A DNA stretch of 64,000 nt from Craterostigma plantagineum (GCA_027422505.1 JAPQWV010000012.1:23451501-23515500); one strand, 5' to 3'; positions 31,761 to 44,800 are shown, counted from the first letter of the stretch. A program made the numbers and translations. The notes: a model not told the origin generated them from the letters alone.

Positions 31761-33183
31761 TCAAGGTAGATCGGTGTTTGGGCTTACTTCTATGTGTTGG
31801 AGGTCTATCAGCTCGCTGGTATTTTCTCCAGACGAGGTATCCTTACAAGGGACAAACCAACTCAAAGAAGTAGTGTTAGTACCAACGGGTTCCACGAGAT
31901 ATACCAGGGTTGTTTCTCCAAAGTCTCGATTGTCGTATAATTTCAGGCATTGTCCGTTGACCGTTTGCGAGTCATTTTCGTTAATGCAGATCTTTACGGC
32001 TCCTGATGGAAACACTTTCTCTACTAAATAGGGTCCACACCACTTACTCTTTAGTTTTCCTGGAAATAATCGTAAACGTGAGTTAAAGAGCAGAACTCGA
32101 TCTCCTACTTTGAACTCCCTTTGTACAATTCGCTTATCATGCCATTTCTTCGTTCTCTCTTTGTACAGTTTTGCGTTCTAGTATGCATTTTGACGAAATT
32201 CTTCCATCTCATTCAGCTGGAGTAACCTGTTTTTACCTGCCTCAATAGAGTCAAAATTTAGTTTCTTAACGGCCCAATATGCACGATGTTCTAGCTCAAC
32301 AGGTAAATGACATGCTTTTCCGTAAACTAATTTAAAAGGTGAAGTTCCTATTGGTGTTTTAAATGCAGCGCGATATGCCCATAATGCATCATCTAACTTT
32401 AAAGACCAATCCTTCCTGGAGGCATTCACCGTCTTTTCTAAAGTTTGTTTGAGCTCCCTATTAGAAAGTTCTACCTGTCCACTTGTTTGCGGATGGTCGG
32501 GTAGACACTTTATGCTTAACAACATATTTCGATAATAAATTAGCAAATAACTTATTGCAAAAATGAGTACCCCCATCATTATTGCACGTGGTGTACCAAA
32601 GCGAGTAAAGATATTGTTCTTAAGAAAGCGAACAACTACTCGTGCATCATTTGTTCTACATGCTTCAGCCTCGACCCACTTAGACACATAATCTACTGCA
32701 AGGAGAATATATTTATTAGAGCATGAAGTAGGAAACGGTCCCATAAAGTCAATACCCCAAACATCAAATAGCTCAACTGCTAGCATAATATTTAAAGGCA
32801 TCTCATGCTTTCTAGAAATACCACCAGCGCTGACAACGGTCACAAGAAGCCACATAAGCGTGAGCATCTTTAAATAAGGTGGGCCAGAATAAACTTGATT
32901 GAATCACTTTAAATGCAGTTCTAGTTGGCCCGTGATGTCGCCCCGTCAAACCGGAATGACAATGAGTTAGGACTGAATTTACCTCTTCTGCGGGAATACA
33001 TCGTCGTATTACCTGATCTGAGCTGATTTTGAACAATAATGGATCGTCCCATAGGTAATGCTTTGCATCATAAAGATATTTCTTCTTATAATGAAAAGTC
33101 AAGCCTGTCGGAATATCACTTGTAGCAGCATAATTCGCAAAATCCGCATACCAAGGTAAAGACGTATCGAGTAATGCATACAA
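31761..33183 (-). pseudogene. Athila-like integrase
   Basis: The HHCC zinc domain (HCHSGLTGRHH ... CDRCQR, about 32830-32970) is followed by the catalytic core: GIDFMGPFP (first Asp, about 32750), FGTPRAI, and the Glu region [12 protein letters not shown] (about 32460), then [20 protein letters not shown]. The second Asp motif DGGTHF is present only in a shifted frame (about 32565-32580). The C-terminal part with LVEKVFPSGAVKI lies at 31900-32015. A frameshift near 32850 also splits the zinc domain from the core. Confidence 0.88.
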
Positions 33184-33266
33184 TTGTTCATCAGGAAAAC
33201 ACTATTGAATTGGTATTTCATTATACTACTTATGTGAAGTGTCTAACCTAGATAGATGATCAGCTA

Positions 33267-34524
33267 TCACATTTTCGACACCTGTCTTATTACGTACTCT
33301 AAATCAAATTCTTGAAGTAATAAAATCCAACGAATCAATCTAGGTTTAGCATCTTTCTTAGCGAATAAGTGTCTAAGTGCAGCATGATGAGTGTACACGA
33401 TTACCTTATTCAACACAAGGTAAGAATGAAAATTATCAACAACAAATACCACAGCTAATAATTCCTTCTCGGTAGTAGCATAGTTTCTCTGTGCATCATC
33501 TAGGGTTTTGCTGGCATAATAGATGGTCTGAAATATTGTATCCTTGCGTTGTCCCAAAACAGCGCCGACTGCACCATCGCTTGCGTCGCACATCAATATA
33601 AATGGTAAAGTCCAATCCGGTGCTATAATTACGGGGGCGGTGGTGAGCTTGTCCTTTAATGTTTGAAAAGCCTGCAAGCACTCATCAATAAAGTTAAAAA
33701 CAACATCTTTAACAAGCAAATTAGATAAAGGCTAGCTATTTTTGAGAAGTCATTAATGAAATGTCGATAGAATCTTGCATGTCCCAAGAAACTCCGAACG
33801 GCATTTACCGAAGTGGGTGGTGGTAACTGCTCGATTGCATCTATCTTGGCCAGACCTACCTCGATTCCCTTGTGCGATACCTTATGTCCGAGAACTATTC
33901 CTTCTTGGACCATAAAATGACACTTTTCCCAATTCAATACAAGGTTAGTCTCTTCATATCGTTTAAGCACAAATGCTAGGTTATCGAGGCATACGTCAAA
34001 AGAGGAACCAAATACAGAAAAGTCATCCATGAAAATATCCATGGACTTCTCAACAACATCATGAAAAGTAGCTAGCATGCATCTCTGAAAAGTAGCTGGG
34101 GCATTACATAATCCAAATGGCATACGTCTATAAACAAAAGTACCACAAGGACAAGTAAAAGTAGTTTTTTCTTGATCCTCAGGCGCTACAGAAATTTGAT
34201 TATAACATGAATAACCATCTAGGAAGCAATAAAATTCATGTCCAGCTAGCCTTTCTAACATTTGATCAATAAAAGGGAGCGGAAAATGATCTTACGGGTG
34301 GCATCATTTAATTTCCTATAGTCTATGCAAACACGCCATCCCGTAACAGTCATAGTTGGAATCAATTCATTGGAAGCATTCTTAATAACGGTCATACCAC
34401 CTTTTTTAGGAACAACTTGTGTTGGACTAACCCATGCACTGTCAGAAATAGGATAAATAATACATGCGTCCAAAAGCTTGACTACCTCCTTTTCACCACT
34501 TCTTGCATAGTTGGGTTCAAACAT
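33267..34524 (-). pseudogene. Athila-like reverse transcriptase and RNase H
   Basis: VVPKKGG and WRVCIDYRKLNDATRK (34310-34420) are followed by FYCFLDGYSCYNQI, CGTFVYRRMPFGLCNAPATFQRCM and the catalytic IFMDDFSVFG (about 34030), which is intact. GHKVSHKGIEV and FLGHARFYRHFI mark the connection to RNase H, seen as [18 protein letters not shown] (about 33590), [13 protein letters not shown] and [10 protein letters not shown]. Frame breaks lie at about 34258 and 33700. Confidence 0.9.
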
Positions 34525-34836
34525 CTTTGTGGTTGTATGACTGGTTTATAGGAATCCTCCATTAATATCTTGTTCATGCAGATTGTCGGGCTTATTCCTT
34601 TTATATCGGCCACCTTTCATGCAAAAGCTCTCTTATGCTCTCTTAGCACTCTCAATAGTTTTTCTTCCATGAGACCTGTTAGTGAGGAAGAAATAATCAC
34701 TGGTAAAGTATCAGTGGTGCCAAGAAAAACATACTTAAGATGATCTGGTAAGGGTTTGAAATCCAAATTCGGAGGTTCTTCGATTGATGACCGTGGTTGT
34801 TGTCCTAATGGTCGATTGAGTGGCTCAATTCTCGGT

Positions 34837-35469
34837 TTAACCGTCTTTCGGTGAGGAGTTCGCGTCTAGGCTTGCCATGACATACTCCATATCTTCTCGA
34901 TTATCCATAGATTCTCCGGTTAGACATGCTTCTAACTCATCCTTGTTCCTGAAAACTTTAAAATACTCAAAAGCATATGAGTCAATACTATCAAAAAAGG
35001 AACATGAATGATCATCCGTAGGGTGTTTCATTGCCTTGTAAACATCAAACTCTACTTTCTCGTCCCCTACTTGTAGAATAAGTTTACCATTACCGACGTC
35101 GACTAAAGCTCTCGACGTACTTAAAAATGGTCTCCCAAGTATTAATGACATATCTGTATCTTCCTCCATGTCTAATACTACAAAATCAGCCGGGAAGTAG
35201 TGTTCTCCCACCTTTACTAGCACATCCTCTACGATTCCTCGTGGATATGTGATGGACCTATTCGCTAGTTGTAGTATCGTGGATGTAGGCTTCGGCTCGC
35301 CGACACCTAGCGTTTTAAGAAGAGAAAAAGGTAACAAGTTAATGCTTGCACCTAAATCGCATAAAACATTAGTAAATGAATGCGAGCCTCGAGCAAGGGA
35401 TAGAGAAACTCTCCCTATCTTTGATTTTTGGTGGAAGCTTCCTTTGTAGTACAGCCTAACATTCTTCAT
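34837..35469 (-). pseudogene. Athila-like aspartic protease region
   Basis: The frame holds VLCDLGASINLLPFSLLKTLG with DLGA in the active-site position, as normal for Athila/Tat-type proteases, then LADRSI-like strands, FVVLDMEED and ILGRPFLSTSRALVDV. About 210 codons are open. The segment between the end of this frame (34837) and the reverse transcriptase start (34524) shows no clear domain. Confidence 0.85.
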
Positions 35470-35760
35470 TGAGGGCTATCGTACCATGTTCTTCTAACTT
35501 GTTCCAATTCGATAATAGCTCCTTCATGAACTTTGCGTACTTCGGAATCTGCAAAAGAGCTTCAACATAGGAATATTTATCTCAAGTTTCTTAAAGATAT
35601 TTATAAAATGCTCAAATTGCTTATCAGGTTTCCCTTTTCGTAGTGCGGCTGGAAATGAAGGTCGAATCTTTATCGGTGGTAGCGGCTCGACCTTCTTTTC
35701 GGACGACGAATTGATTTCGGTATGGTCAGTGTCAACGATTGTGTTCTTATCGTCACCTGT

Positions 35761-37146
35761 TTAGATTTCTTCGTCCGCATTCTTAGTCTCTGGAATTGAC
35801 TCGAGTGTCTTCCCATTCCTTAGCTTGATGGCTTTTGCATACTCTCTAGGATGATTCGTCTCGGTGTCGCTCGGGAGTGTGCCTTGTTTGCGTTCAGACA
35901 CCGTATTTGCAAGTTGTCCTACTGTTTTCACTAGATTCTGTATTGATGCATTTATATCCTGGAAATTTGTGTCAACTTTAGCTTCCAACTTCTGAAATTG
36001 ATCATCTGTACGACGACTCAAGTTGGCATGCAAATTGGTTTGCGATGCTTGTAGTTCAGCTACTTTCTCCAATGCTTCCTCCCAAGTTGCTTTTTGTTTC
36101 GACGAGATGGCATCATGTTGCCCTTGATGTTTTTGAAATGGTACATGTTTTTGATGATTTTGAGAATTTGATGGCTTTAAGTAATTTGAGTTACCATAAG
36201 ATAGATTTGGATGATCTCTCGAGCTAGGATTGCATGTGTTAGAGTATGTGTTTCTTGATCTGTTTTGGATGTGATGAACTGTCTCGGGCTCTTTTCCTTT
36301 CATTGCGTCCAACATTCGGTAAATGGCCTCTACTTGTGTCTCCATGGATCCACTTAGCTCATGCACGCTGGCATTACGTCGATCCAAATCTTGCTGGGTA
36401 GACTGCAATCCGCTCTATGGCTTGGAGTGCGTCCTCGTCGGCTAACTCTATAAAATTCGGTGCGCTCCCTCTATCGACGATCCGCTAATTTGTGTGCTAA
36501 GCCCCAGAAAGAACGATTGCATTTGAACGTTCAAAGGTATGCTGTCTTAGGAGACTCTTGTATCTAGTCCAAGCATCGCTGAGAGTTTCGCCACCCTCTT
36601 GCTTAAAGTTGACGAGTTGGCTTCGAATCTCGCTAGTCCTTGACAATGGGTAGTACTTACCTAGAAAGCATTCCGTCAATTCTTCCCAACTAGCAATAGA
36701 AGCGTGTAGCTAGGGTGAGAACCATTCTGATGCATTTCCTTTCAAAGAGAATGGAAAAACGCTAGTCGTATCACTTCTTTGGAAACGCCAGGATACTTAA
36801 TAGTTTTGCAAATATGAGAGAATTTCAAAAGATGTGAATTTGCATCCTCGTTTGTCAGCCCGTGGAATTGTACTGCGCCGGTCACCATTTGTATAGTAAC
36901 CGGTTTTATCTCGAACTGGTTGTGTGGTCCTTCGGGAATGAGGATTGGGTCGTCATCATCAAAATAGCCTGGAAGTGCTCTACATAGAAAATTGGGTCGT
37001 TGAGCAACTATCTCGCGATCGTGTTGCTCGTGATGTGCTTGGTCTTGATCCTCCATCTTCCGTCTATGATTTCGGTTGTTGCATCGGCACGCCGCTTCTA
37101 TTTCCGTGTCATATAGCAGTGGTTCCTTATTTGAGCTTCGTGTCAT
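35761..37146 (-). pseudogene. Athila-like gag
   Basis: The ATG at 37146 opens MTRSSNKEPLLYDTE, leading to the gag core FHGLTNEDANSHLLKFSHIC (about 36800-36860), followed in another frame by FLGKYYPLSRTSEIRSQLVN (36600-36670), the pattern of plant Athila gag proteins. A Gln/Asn-rich linker and a coiled-coil-like region follow to 35761. Frame breaks lie near 36740 and 36420-36490. No zinc knuckle was seen. Confidence 0.82.
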
Positions 37147-37159
37147 GCACTGAATAATA

Positions 37160-37440
37160 TTTCTGCAAAGGTTTTAAAATCAACGTAAATAAATGCTGTA
37201 AAAAAATAAATAAATAATAATAATAAAGTAGTGATGACTTAAGAAAAAAAATAATAATGATAATGATAATAAAAGTAGTAGTGACGTAAGGAAAAATAAT
37301 AATAATAATAATAGTGCTAAAATAAAACTAAAATAATGATATTATAACGAAAATAATATTCATAACGCTTCTACTACGAGAGAAAAAAAATATATATAAC
37401 AGCAATAATAATACGATAAAGATTTATAAAAACATATTAA
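37160..37440. repeat. AAT-rich simple sequence in the gypsy leader
   Basis: Runs of AATAATAAT and GATAATGATAATAATAA lie between the gag start and the primer-binding site. No coding content. Confidence 0.6.
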
Positions 37441-37483
37441 TAAATTAAACTCGGAAGTGAACTTAAAATTAATGATACCGCTG

Positions 37484-37501
37484 TCCCCGGCAATGGCGCG
37501 A
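37484..37501 (-). other. Primer-binding site, tRNA-Asp type
   Basis: Plus-strand TCCCCGGCAATGGCGCGA matches the 3' end of plant tRNA-Asp (TCCCCGGCAACGGCGCCA) at 16 of 18 bases. It lies six bases from the LTR edge. This primer is usual for Athila-type elements. Confidence 0.82.
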
Positions 37502-37507
37502 AAAACT

Positions 37508-38820
37508 TGACACGCTCGAATACTAGCAAGTGTAGTAGGTCGTGCAAGTAGTATAAAATGGACGTAAGTCCAAGTATCGATCCACGAGGACAACTCGATT
37601 AGTTCTAAGATATTAACCCGAAATTTAGTTTAGACTGGAAACGATTTTTAAATATATATTTCTATATATATATTTTTTAGATTTGTTTTAAGATGATTTC
37701 AAGAAAAGCGCAAATAAAGATAACGAATTTTTTTATCAATTAACGACAAGCGTGGTTAAAGCACATATTTGGCACAGATTAATCCTATTCTTCATGCGGT
37801 TATCTGTATTTAACCAATATGAATCTAGTTAAGGTAGAAATTCCTAACATACGTGCTACCCGTTATTCACGTAACTAGCAACCCTATGCGAAAGTGAACC
37901 AATCAAGAGTCAAGCATATGTTGATCAGGCATACACAAGCATTAAACTCAAATATAGAGCACGTAACTTAACTCATACGATTAAACAAAATACCAGTAAC
38001 ATCAATACGAAATCATAATCCGGCCTAATATGGCCTTAACCACAAATAAACTTAAACACACATATTAATAAACGAAAAAAATGAAAAGACAGAGGTGAAC
38101 ATTACTGTTTTATCGTAAGACGACGTACAAACGTGACTATCACGCGAACGGATCACGCCTAGGTCCGTCGGGATCTCCGTTGCGTGAGAGAGCTCTTCGA
38201 CTGGGCTGCGGGTTGGCTTGGGGGCTGCCTTAGATCAGAAAGCTGCTTGGTGTGAGCCGCCAACTTTTGCACAAGCTGAAGATGGGATGCGTCAGAGGAA
38301 AATAACGAGAGCTCTCCTCCTTCTTTTAATGCATTAGGCTTAGCTTTACACATGCATCCTTGGCCTTCCTTTCTTGTTGCATGTGTGAGATTGATTATAT
38401 TAATTATTTGTCCGACAAGTGGCCTTCCTTTATTCCTTCTTTTGCTCCTTAGTTTGATATTGTATCCTTGAGTAGGGCACACTTGGACAACCTTCAAATG
38501 TGTTTACAAGTGCATGTCTTTTTGCCCCTAGAATGATCCGCAAGCTTGATAAACTTTAGCCACATGATTGCCCAAATCAAAGGAAATTGTCGTGGCATGA
38601 ATTTCTTCTTTTATGGTCCCATCATTTGCTTGAATCTGATTATCAAATGTTCAACATAGGTTTGTGGCCTAAACGTTGCTAACCGGCGGTGTAACCGATT
38701 TTGTTTCCTATCGGCTTGCTACGCCATTCGATTCTTCTCGATTTTGGCTCATTTCGCTATGAAATATAAAAATAACTCTACAATATCCGACAGAAATTGC
38801 ATAGGTAACGACCGATAACA
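37508..38820 (-). repeat. Athila-like 5' LTR
   Basis: On the minus strand it runs from TGTTATCGG (38820) to AGCGTGTCA (37508), 1313 bp, with TG...CA ends and the primer-binding site next to its 3' edge. It is flanked on the right by CATGT; the matching flank on the left is lost with the 3' LTR. It cuts into the gag of the copia relic that starts at 38826. Confidence 0.87.
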
Positions 38821-38825
38821 CATGT

Positions 38826-41800
38826 TTGCGAGGCATAAAATAAAGCAAAATCGTAACTTATCATCTCATGGGACTGAATGACTCCTCACAAGTTAGGGGT
38901 CAAATCCTTTTGATGGATCCAATGCCTAGTATCAACAGTGTGTTTACCTTGTTAATACAAGAAGAGAAACAAAGATCCATGGGGCCTGGAGCCACTCGTG
39001 CTGGAGAGGATCAAGTTAACAACATGGCTATGGCGACCATCAAGAATAATCAGGACTGGGCAAGAAAAGGGAACTTCACTCAGAAGAAGGATTTTCCAAA
39101 GGCTGTGCCAGTTTGCACCCACTGTAACAGGAAAGGACATACCATAGAAACTTGCTACCAAGTTCATGGGTACCCACCAGGGTTCAGACAAAATCAAAGA
39201 TTAAAGGGAGGAAGGCTGAATCAGGTGTCCATGGATGATGTTGCAAAAACAGGACAACACCAGTCAAGATCAACCAACTCAAAGGATGCTTATGTGCAAC
39301 TTCAGATGACTCCCTTCCAGCTTGAGAGTCTCAAGCTTCTGTTTGCTCAGACAGCTTCAAGTCATCCTCAAGAACATGGAGATTCATGTCAGACTGCAGA
39401 AAAGACCACATGTATGTCTCTTCTTTCAATCTGCCAAAGCTGTCAGATTCAATAGTGTGGTTGATTGATTCAGGGGCAACTAGGCACGTGTGTGGTAATG
39501 AAAAATTACTTTATGATCTGCATGACATAGAGGGATCTAATGTCATTTTACCAAATAATTCAATCATCAGGGTTAAAAAGGCAGGCTCATTCAGACTGAA
39601 TCACTCTATCATTCTCACAGATGTTTTAGTTATTCAAGAATTCTGTTTTAATCTAGTGTCAGTAGGCTCCCTGACCAAACAGATGAATTGCACCTTTTTC
39701 TTTGGGACTAATGGCTTCTTGGTACAGGATTCATCCCAACAAGTGATTGGCAGGGGTGACCAAGTGGAAGGATTATCTGTTCAAGCATGATTCTATTTTT
39801 TCTTTTCCTATCAAATCTGTACCAGCGTTCTTGTCTAATCTGTCATTAGATCTTTGGCATAAGAGACTAGGACATCCATCGTGCTTGATATACTTAGGAC
39901 CACAATTAGGCATGATGCTGAAAGATCAGACACATTCTGTAAAATTTGTCCAATTTCACAACAGAAAAGAAGTGTGTTCCCAAACAATAATAAACAGCTT
40001 GTTCTGCCTTTGATCTTGTACATTGTGATGTTTGGGGTCCTTTCCATGTTAGATCACATTCGGGACACCAGTATTTTGTAACAATTGTAGATGATCACAC
40101 TAGATTTACTTGGATTTTCTGATCAAACTCAAGTCTGAAGTTAAAGCAGTTTTGTCTTACTTCTTGGCACTAGCAGAAAATCAGTTTAACAGTAAGGTTA
40201 AGGTAGTGAGGAATGATAATGCAAAAGAATTCAACCTAGTTGATCTTTTTCGAGATAAAGGCATCATACACCACTTATCTTGCGTGCAAACACCTCAACA
40301 AAATTCAATAGTGGAGAGAAAGCATCAACATTTACTTAATCACTCTATTTTCAATCTGCTATACCTATTGAATTCTGGTCTGATTGTGTATTGAATGCGG
40401 CCTTTCTGATAAATAGGACTCCCTCAGTCATAATAGCAAGAGTCCTTATGAGCTGTTATACCATAAGACATTTGATTATAGCATGCTTCGAGTTTTTGGT
40501 TCTTTGTGTTTTTTCAACCTTAGCTGGAGAAGGAAGTTTGATGCACGAGCAAGAGAATGTGCAAGTGGTGGACTTGAAAAATCGGGAAGTTTTTATTTCT
40601 AGGGACATTCAATTGAAGGAAGATGATTTTTCCATTCAAGAAGCTGTCTAGTCCTCTTTCAGAAGCAGATCCATTCTCAACATGTGTGATGCCACACCCT
40701 TATGTGCAGCAGCCAATGGATGAAGAAGAAATCCACACATCAGAAGAAAGTGAAGGGATCCCTTTAGAACAGGGAATCTCCACAGAACAGGCAATCTCCA
40801 CAAGTATTCCCAAAGTGGACACACCAGCAACTTTACAGGAATCTGATCATCCTCAGACTACTCAGAGAAGATCAAGGAGAGAAATGAGAAGGCCCAGCTA
40901 CTTACAGGACTACTACTGTAAAAAAATCACAGCAGGGAAAAACCTGTACCCTATCTCACAGCTTCTCTCTTACCAACAGTTTTCACCACAATTTCAGACT
41001 TTCATTGGTAACATCAGCATGGCAGAAGAGCCAAAGACCTACAGCCAGACAGTAAAATCAGACCAATGGAAGCAAGCTATGGATGAGGAGTTTGAAGCCT
41101 TAGAAAGCAATGGTACATGGTCAGTAATGCCATTACCAGAAGGGAAAAGATCCATTGGGAGCTGCTGGGTTTTCAAGCTCAAGTTTAACTCAGAAGGGAA
41201 TGTTGAAAAATACAAAGCTAGATTGGTAGCTAAGGAATATGACCAAATAGAAGGGTGGACTATATGGACACTTTTGCTCCTGTTGCAAAGCCAAACACCA
41301 TTAAGATCATCCTATCACTAGCAGCCAAGCTTGGATGGAACTTAACACAAATGGATGTAAACAACACTTTCTTGAATGGAGACCTAATGTAGGAAGTGTA
41401 CATGGATTTACCACAAGGGTACTATAGGGACTGTGATAAAAAAGGATCAAGAAAGATGGTTTGTAGGTTGCATAAATCCATCTATGGCCTCAAGCAAGCC
41501 TCAAGAATGTGGAACAAAAAATTTACTAAAGCAGTCAAAGGTTTTGGTTTCTCACAGCTGCAATCAGATCACACTGTGTTTCTCAGGGGTAGAGGAGATG
41601 ATCTGGTAATCCTTCTTGTCTATGTAGATTATACTAGCTGGACCATCACAGAAAGCAATTGAGGCAGTGAAAGACCTTCTCAAAGACAACTTCAAAATTA
41701 AAGATTTGGGAGAGTTGAGATACTTTCTTGGAGTGGAAGTGGCTCGAAATACAGCCGGTATATACCTCACACAGAGAGAGTACACACTTCAACTACTTGA

Positions 41801-42571
41801 GGATACATGCTACTTAGGATCAAAGCCCTTAACAACACCTATGGATCCATCTGGTAAGATAACAAAAGCAGATTGGAACTTATTGGATGATCCTTTCAAG
41901 TGTCGAAGGCTGATTGGGAGGCTACTCTACCTCACTTTTACCAGATCTGACATAACATTTCCGGTGCATAAACTTAGCCAATTCATTTCAGCTCCTAGAA
42001 CAGGGCATATGATGGAAGCTCACCATCTTTTAAGACACCTCAAAGCCTCTCCAGGACAAGGTATTCTGTTAAGTTCATCTTCTAACTTAGAGCTGACAGG
42101 TTTTTCAGACGCAGATTGTGGGACTGTGCTGGCACTAGAAAATCAGTCACATGGTTTTGTACCTTCCTTGGCGGCTCTCTTTTGACATGGAAAGCAAAGA
42201 GACAAGCTACGATTTCTAGGTCTTCAACTGAGGCAGAATACCGGGCACTTGGTTCCACAGTAGCAGAGATCCTTTGGATTAAGAGCTTGTTGAGGGAATT
42301 GGACATTGAGTTGAGTCAAGTCCCTGCCATCTATTGTGATAACCTCTCAACACTGAAGTTAGCCAACAATCCCAAGTTTCATGAACGCTCTAAACACATT
42401 GAAATCGATTGTCACTTCGTGCGAGATCATGTGACAAAGGGTGAAATCAAGTTACTGCCAGTAAGAACCGAGAATCAATTGGCAGATTTATTCACTAAGC
42501 CTCTTTCGGGCCCTCTGCTGCACCATTTCTTGGTCAAGATGGCTGTAGTAGATCTATTCCATCCATCTTGC
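38826..42571 (+). pseudogene. Ty1/copia gag-pol relic, 5' part missing
   Basis: The sequence starts in mid-gag (MGLNDSSQVRGQILLMDP), then a zinc knuckle CTHCNRKGHTIETC (about 39115-39156), protease WLIDSGATRHVCG (about 39460), pre-integrase LWHKRLGHPS (about 39850), integrase pieces (NDNAKEF near 40215; TPQQNSIVERKHQ near 40290), reverse transcriptase (QAMDEEFEALE; WVFKLKFN; KARLVAKEYDQIEG; LHKSIYGLKQASRMW) and RNase H (STEAEYRALG; YCDNLSTLKLANNPKFHERSKHIEIDCHFVRDH). At least seven frame breaks or stops occur. The catalytic YVDD is broken by a 2-base loss at about 41632. The 5' LTR and gag start are absent, cut by the gypsy LTR at 38820. Confidence 0.9.
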
Positions 42572-42591
42572 GGGGGGGGGGGGGGGGGGGG
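42572..42591 (+). repeat. 20-base G run at the polypurine tract
   Basis: An uninterrupted G20 lies where the copia polypurine tract should be (normally about five to seven G), immediately before the 3' LTR start. It may be a slippage expansion of the tract, or partly a sequencing or assembly artefact, as homopolymers this long are unreliable. Confidence 0.7.
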
Positions 42592-42680
42592 TATTGAAGC
42601 ATATGAAGAAAAATGACATGCAAGAACAGATGAAGAAACAGAGTTGGCCTCATTCTCAACTCGATGAATACGCTAGAAAC
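42592..42680 (+). repeat. Start of the copia 3' LTR
   Basis: The sequence after the G run, TATTGAAGCATATGAAG, is where the 3' LTR must begin (usually TGTTGAAG). It can be followed for under 100 bases before sequence of another LTR type starts. Confidence 0.5.
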
Positions 42681-44400
42681 GTGGATAATAAAGATACACA
42701 TCAAAAACGCGCTGGTCGCGTCGTAAACGGCCAAAAATAAAATTTATAACCTTACTAATACGAGTATAGCGAACGTAAGGATCATCTCCACAGGGAAGAT
42801 GGTTGATTTACTTATATATCAAAATTCGATCGATAATAATAATATAATAATAAAAACAATAATAATAATAGTTATAGTAATAATAATAATAATATTAGTG
42901 ATAATAATAATAAATATAATAAAGGGGGTTTTTTTAGTTTTTTCAAACGGAAATCAGAATTTAAAGCAATTATAAACGAAAATATATTTTTGAAAATAGA
43001 TTAATATGGAAACAAAATTAAACTAAGAACATTCGAATGAAATTATAGAAACTAACGACTATAAAATAATGGTTGAAGTAACCGTTCGCCGCCTTATTTA
43101 TATAATCGATCATAGATTCCTAAATAACGTGTACACATAAGCATAATCCGTTATAGTTGTCGAGGAACGCCTAACAACAAATCTCTTCTTAATTTCTCGA
43201 TAATTAAGAGACGCTCTATAATTACTTCCCTAATCGAAAAATAACCTCCGGGACGCCCTGCAAGGTTTAAGATTCCGACAGCATTAAAAATGAAAGAGAC
43301 CAGATTATTGACTAAGTCGCTCGTCCGACGCTCTCGCAAGAAACGACGTTGGTCCGTTAAAATCAAATCGCGTAAACGACATTATAACTTACACTTACCT
43401 AAGGTAGAGAAATTGAATATTATTCGCTACTTATTAAAACGAACAAACAATTACGGATTTGTCGTTCTAATTAGCCATGGACTTACCTAAATTAATTAAA
43501 CATTTGCAACTATTTAATCAAACTAAGTTCATCAACTAAAATAATTTCAAGCTTATTCGAATACTCACACGTTCACGAATAAGCGCAAATAATCTCACAA
43601 TATTATAAATCACGGTTTTGATAATACTTCAACTATGACAAAGTTTAGCTACGAAACATAATAATCCAATACATAAAGATAGGTAAAAGGCAATCGCTTA
43701 CAACCGTTCGAACGCTACCGGACTGCAGCCCCGGTCTCGCACGCCTGCTATCCCCTAGCTGCTCCGTGTTGCCTCCTCTATCCGCTTCGCTGCCCCCGAG
43801 CTCTCTTGTGCAGAAAAAATCTGCTTTTACTTTCTTCGTCCCAGCTCGGAGGCAGCAACTTGCTTTCTAAACGCCTTCGCTTGCGGAACGAGCCGCGCTC
43901 GTAAGCTTCGCCTTTTGTGGGTATTGCAACATGATGGTGAAATGAGGTACGACTTCTCTCCTTCTCTCACTGATGTTAGAGCTTCCTTTATAGTGACTCG
44001 ATTGAAGAGTTGTAGTAAAGCACGGTGGGCCGGCCAATATGATATGCGCGTGATCGTGCAGGAGACAATTGCATGATTCTTTCTTGAATATTAATGTCTT
44101 GAGCCCCGTGTGTATCTTTGAGATGATTGGTTAGATTTCTCTCTCTCTCTCTCTCTCGTATGATGAAAAGTTGCCAACCTTTCACATATCAAGTGGTACC
44201 CCAAAAGAGCACTAAGTTGAGCTAATTGCTTGGAAAGTCTATTTAGTCCGCTAGTCATTTTTTTATCGTTTGATGTTCAATTCTTCAGTTTACGATCTTT
44301 CACCACGATATCTGTAAATAAGAAAAAATGAAAGTAAGCGTAGGATATTCTGAACAGTTTAGGCAAACAATGATTGAAAACACGAATTTACGATTATAAA
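42681..44400 (-). repeat. Gypsy-type LTR remnant, minus orientation
   Basis: On the minus strand the end reads ATCCTTACGTTCGCTATACT ... GGCCGTTTACGACGCGACCAGCGCGTTTTTGATGTG (given here only in part), a phrase usual at the 3' edge of Athila/Tat-type LTRs. A promoter-like CACTATAAAGGAAGCTCT lies near 43985 on the same strand. AATAATAAT-rich simple sequence fills 42830-42915. No coding domains and no primer-binding site adjoin it, so it is probably a solo LTR. The right boundary and target duplication were not found. Confidence 0.5.
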
Positions 44401-44499
44401 AATCTTGTAAATTATTACGTATCACGCGCTTTGGTTGGAACGAACATATCACCACTTACTAAGTCGCAGCCACCAACGACGATCTCCCATTGAGGCACT

Positions 44500-44800
44500 T
44501 ATTAAGTTGTTGCGAGTGGCGATTTCTCCTTGAAGCGGAGAATCAGTTATAACGACTGATTTGATATTGAGCGCATTGAGCGCGAGTCATCCTCTTTAAA
44601 TAGCAAAAGGGACAGTGTAGTGGTGTATTCTTTTTGTTCATCTTCTCTGTAAATTTCTTCATCAAGTATAATAAAAATCCTCTTTTGGATCGTGGATGTA
44701 GGATTCTAATAAGGAATCTGAACCACATAAATCCCTTCTCTTGTGATTCATACAAACAAAGCATCTAAAATCTCATAAAGACGCTTACCACTTGGACCAA
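44500..44800 (+). repeat. Probable distal part of a copia LTR
   Basis: CTTTAAATAGCAAAAGG followed about 80 bases later by AATAAAAATCCTCTTTTGG and GTGGATGTAGGATTC ... GAACCACATAAATCCC resembles the TATA-R-U5 part of plant copia LTRs. It could be the rest of the 3' LTR that begins at 42592, separated by the gypsy LTR between them. Confidence 0.4.

Larger units (their letters stand above)
29441..37507 (-). mobile_element. Athila-like Ty3/gypsy internal region
   Basis: The minus-strand order is primer-binding site (37501-37484), gag, protease, reverse transcriptase, RNase H and integrase, then a 3' untranslated region with the phrase ACATTGGGGACAATGTG ... AGTTTGGGG, typical of Athila/Tat-group elements (now split at 31453/30028 by a solo LTR). 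The region is about 6.6 kb without the solo LTR. No envelope-like frame was recognised. Frame breaks in every domain show that the copy is dead. Confidence 0.85.
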
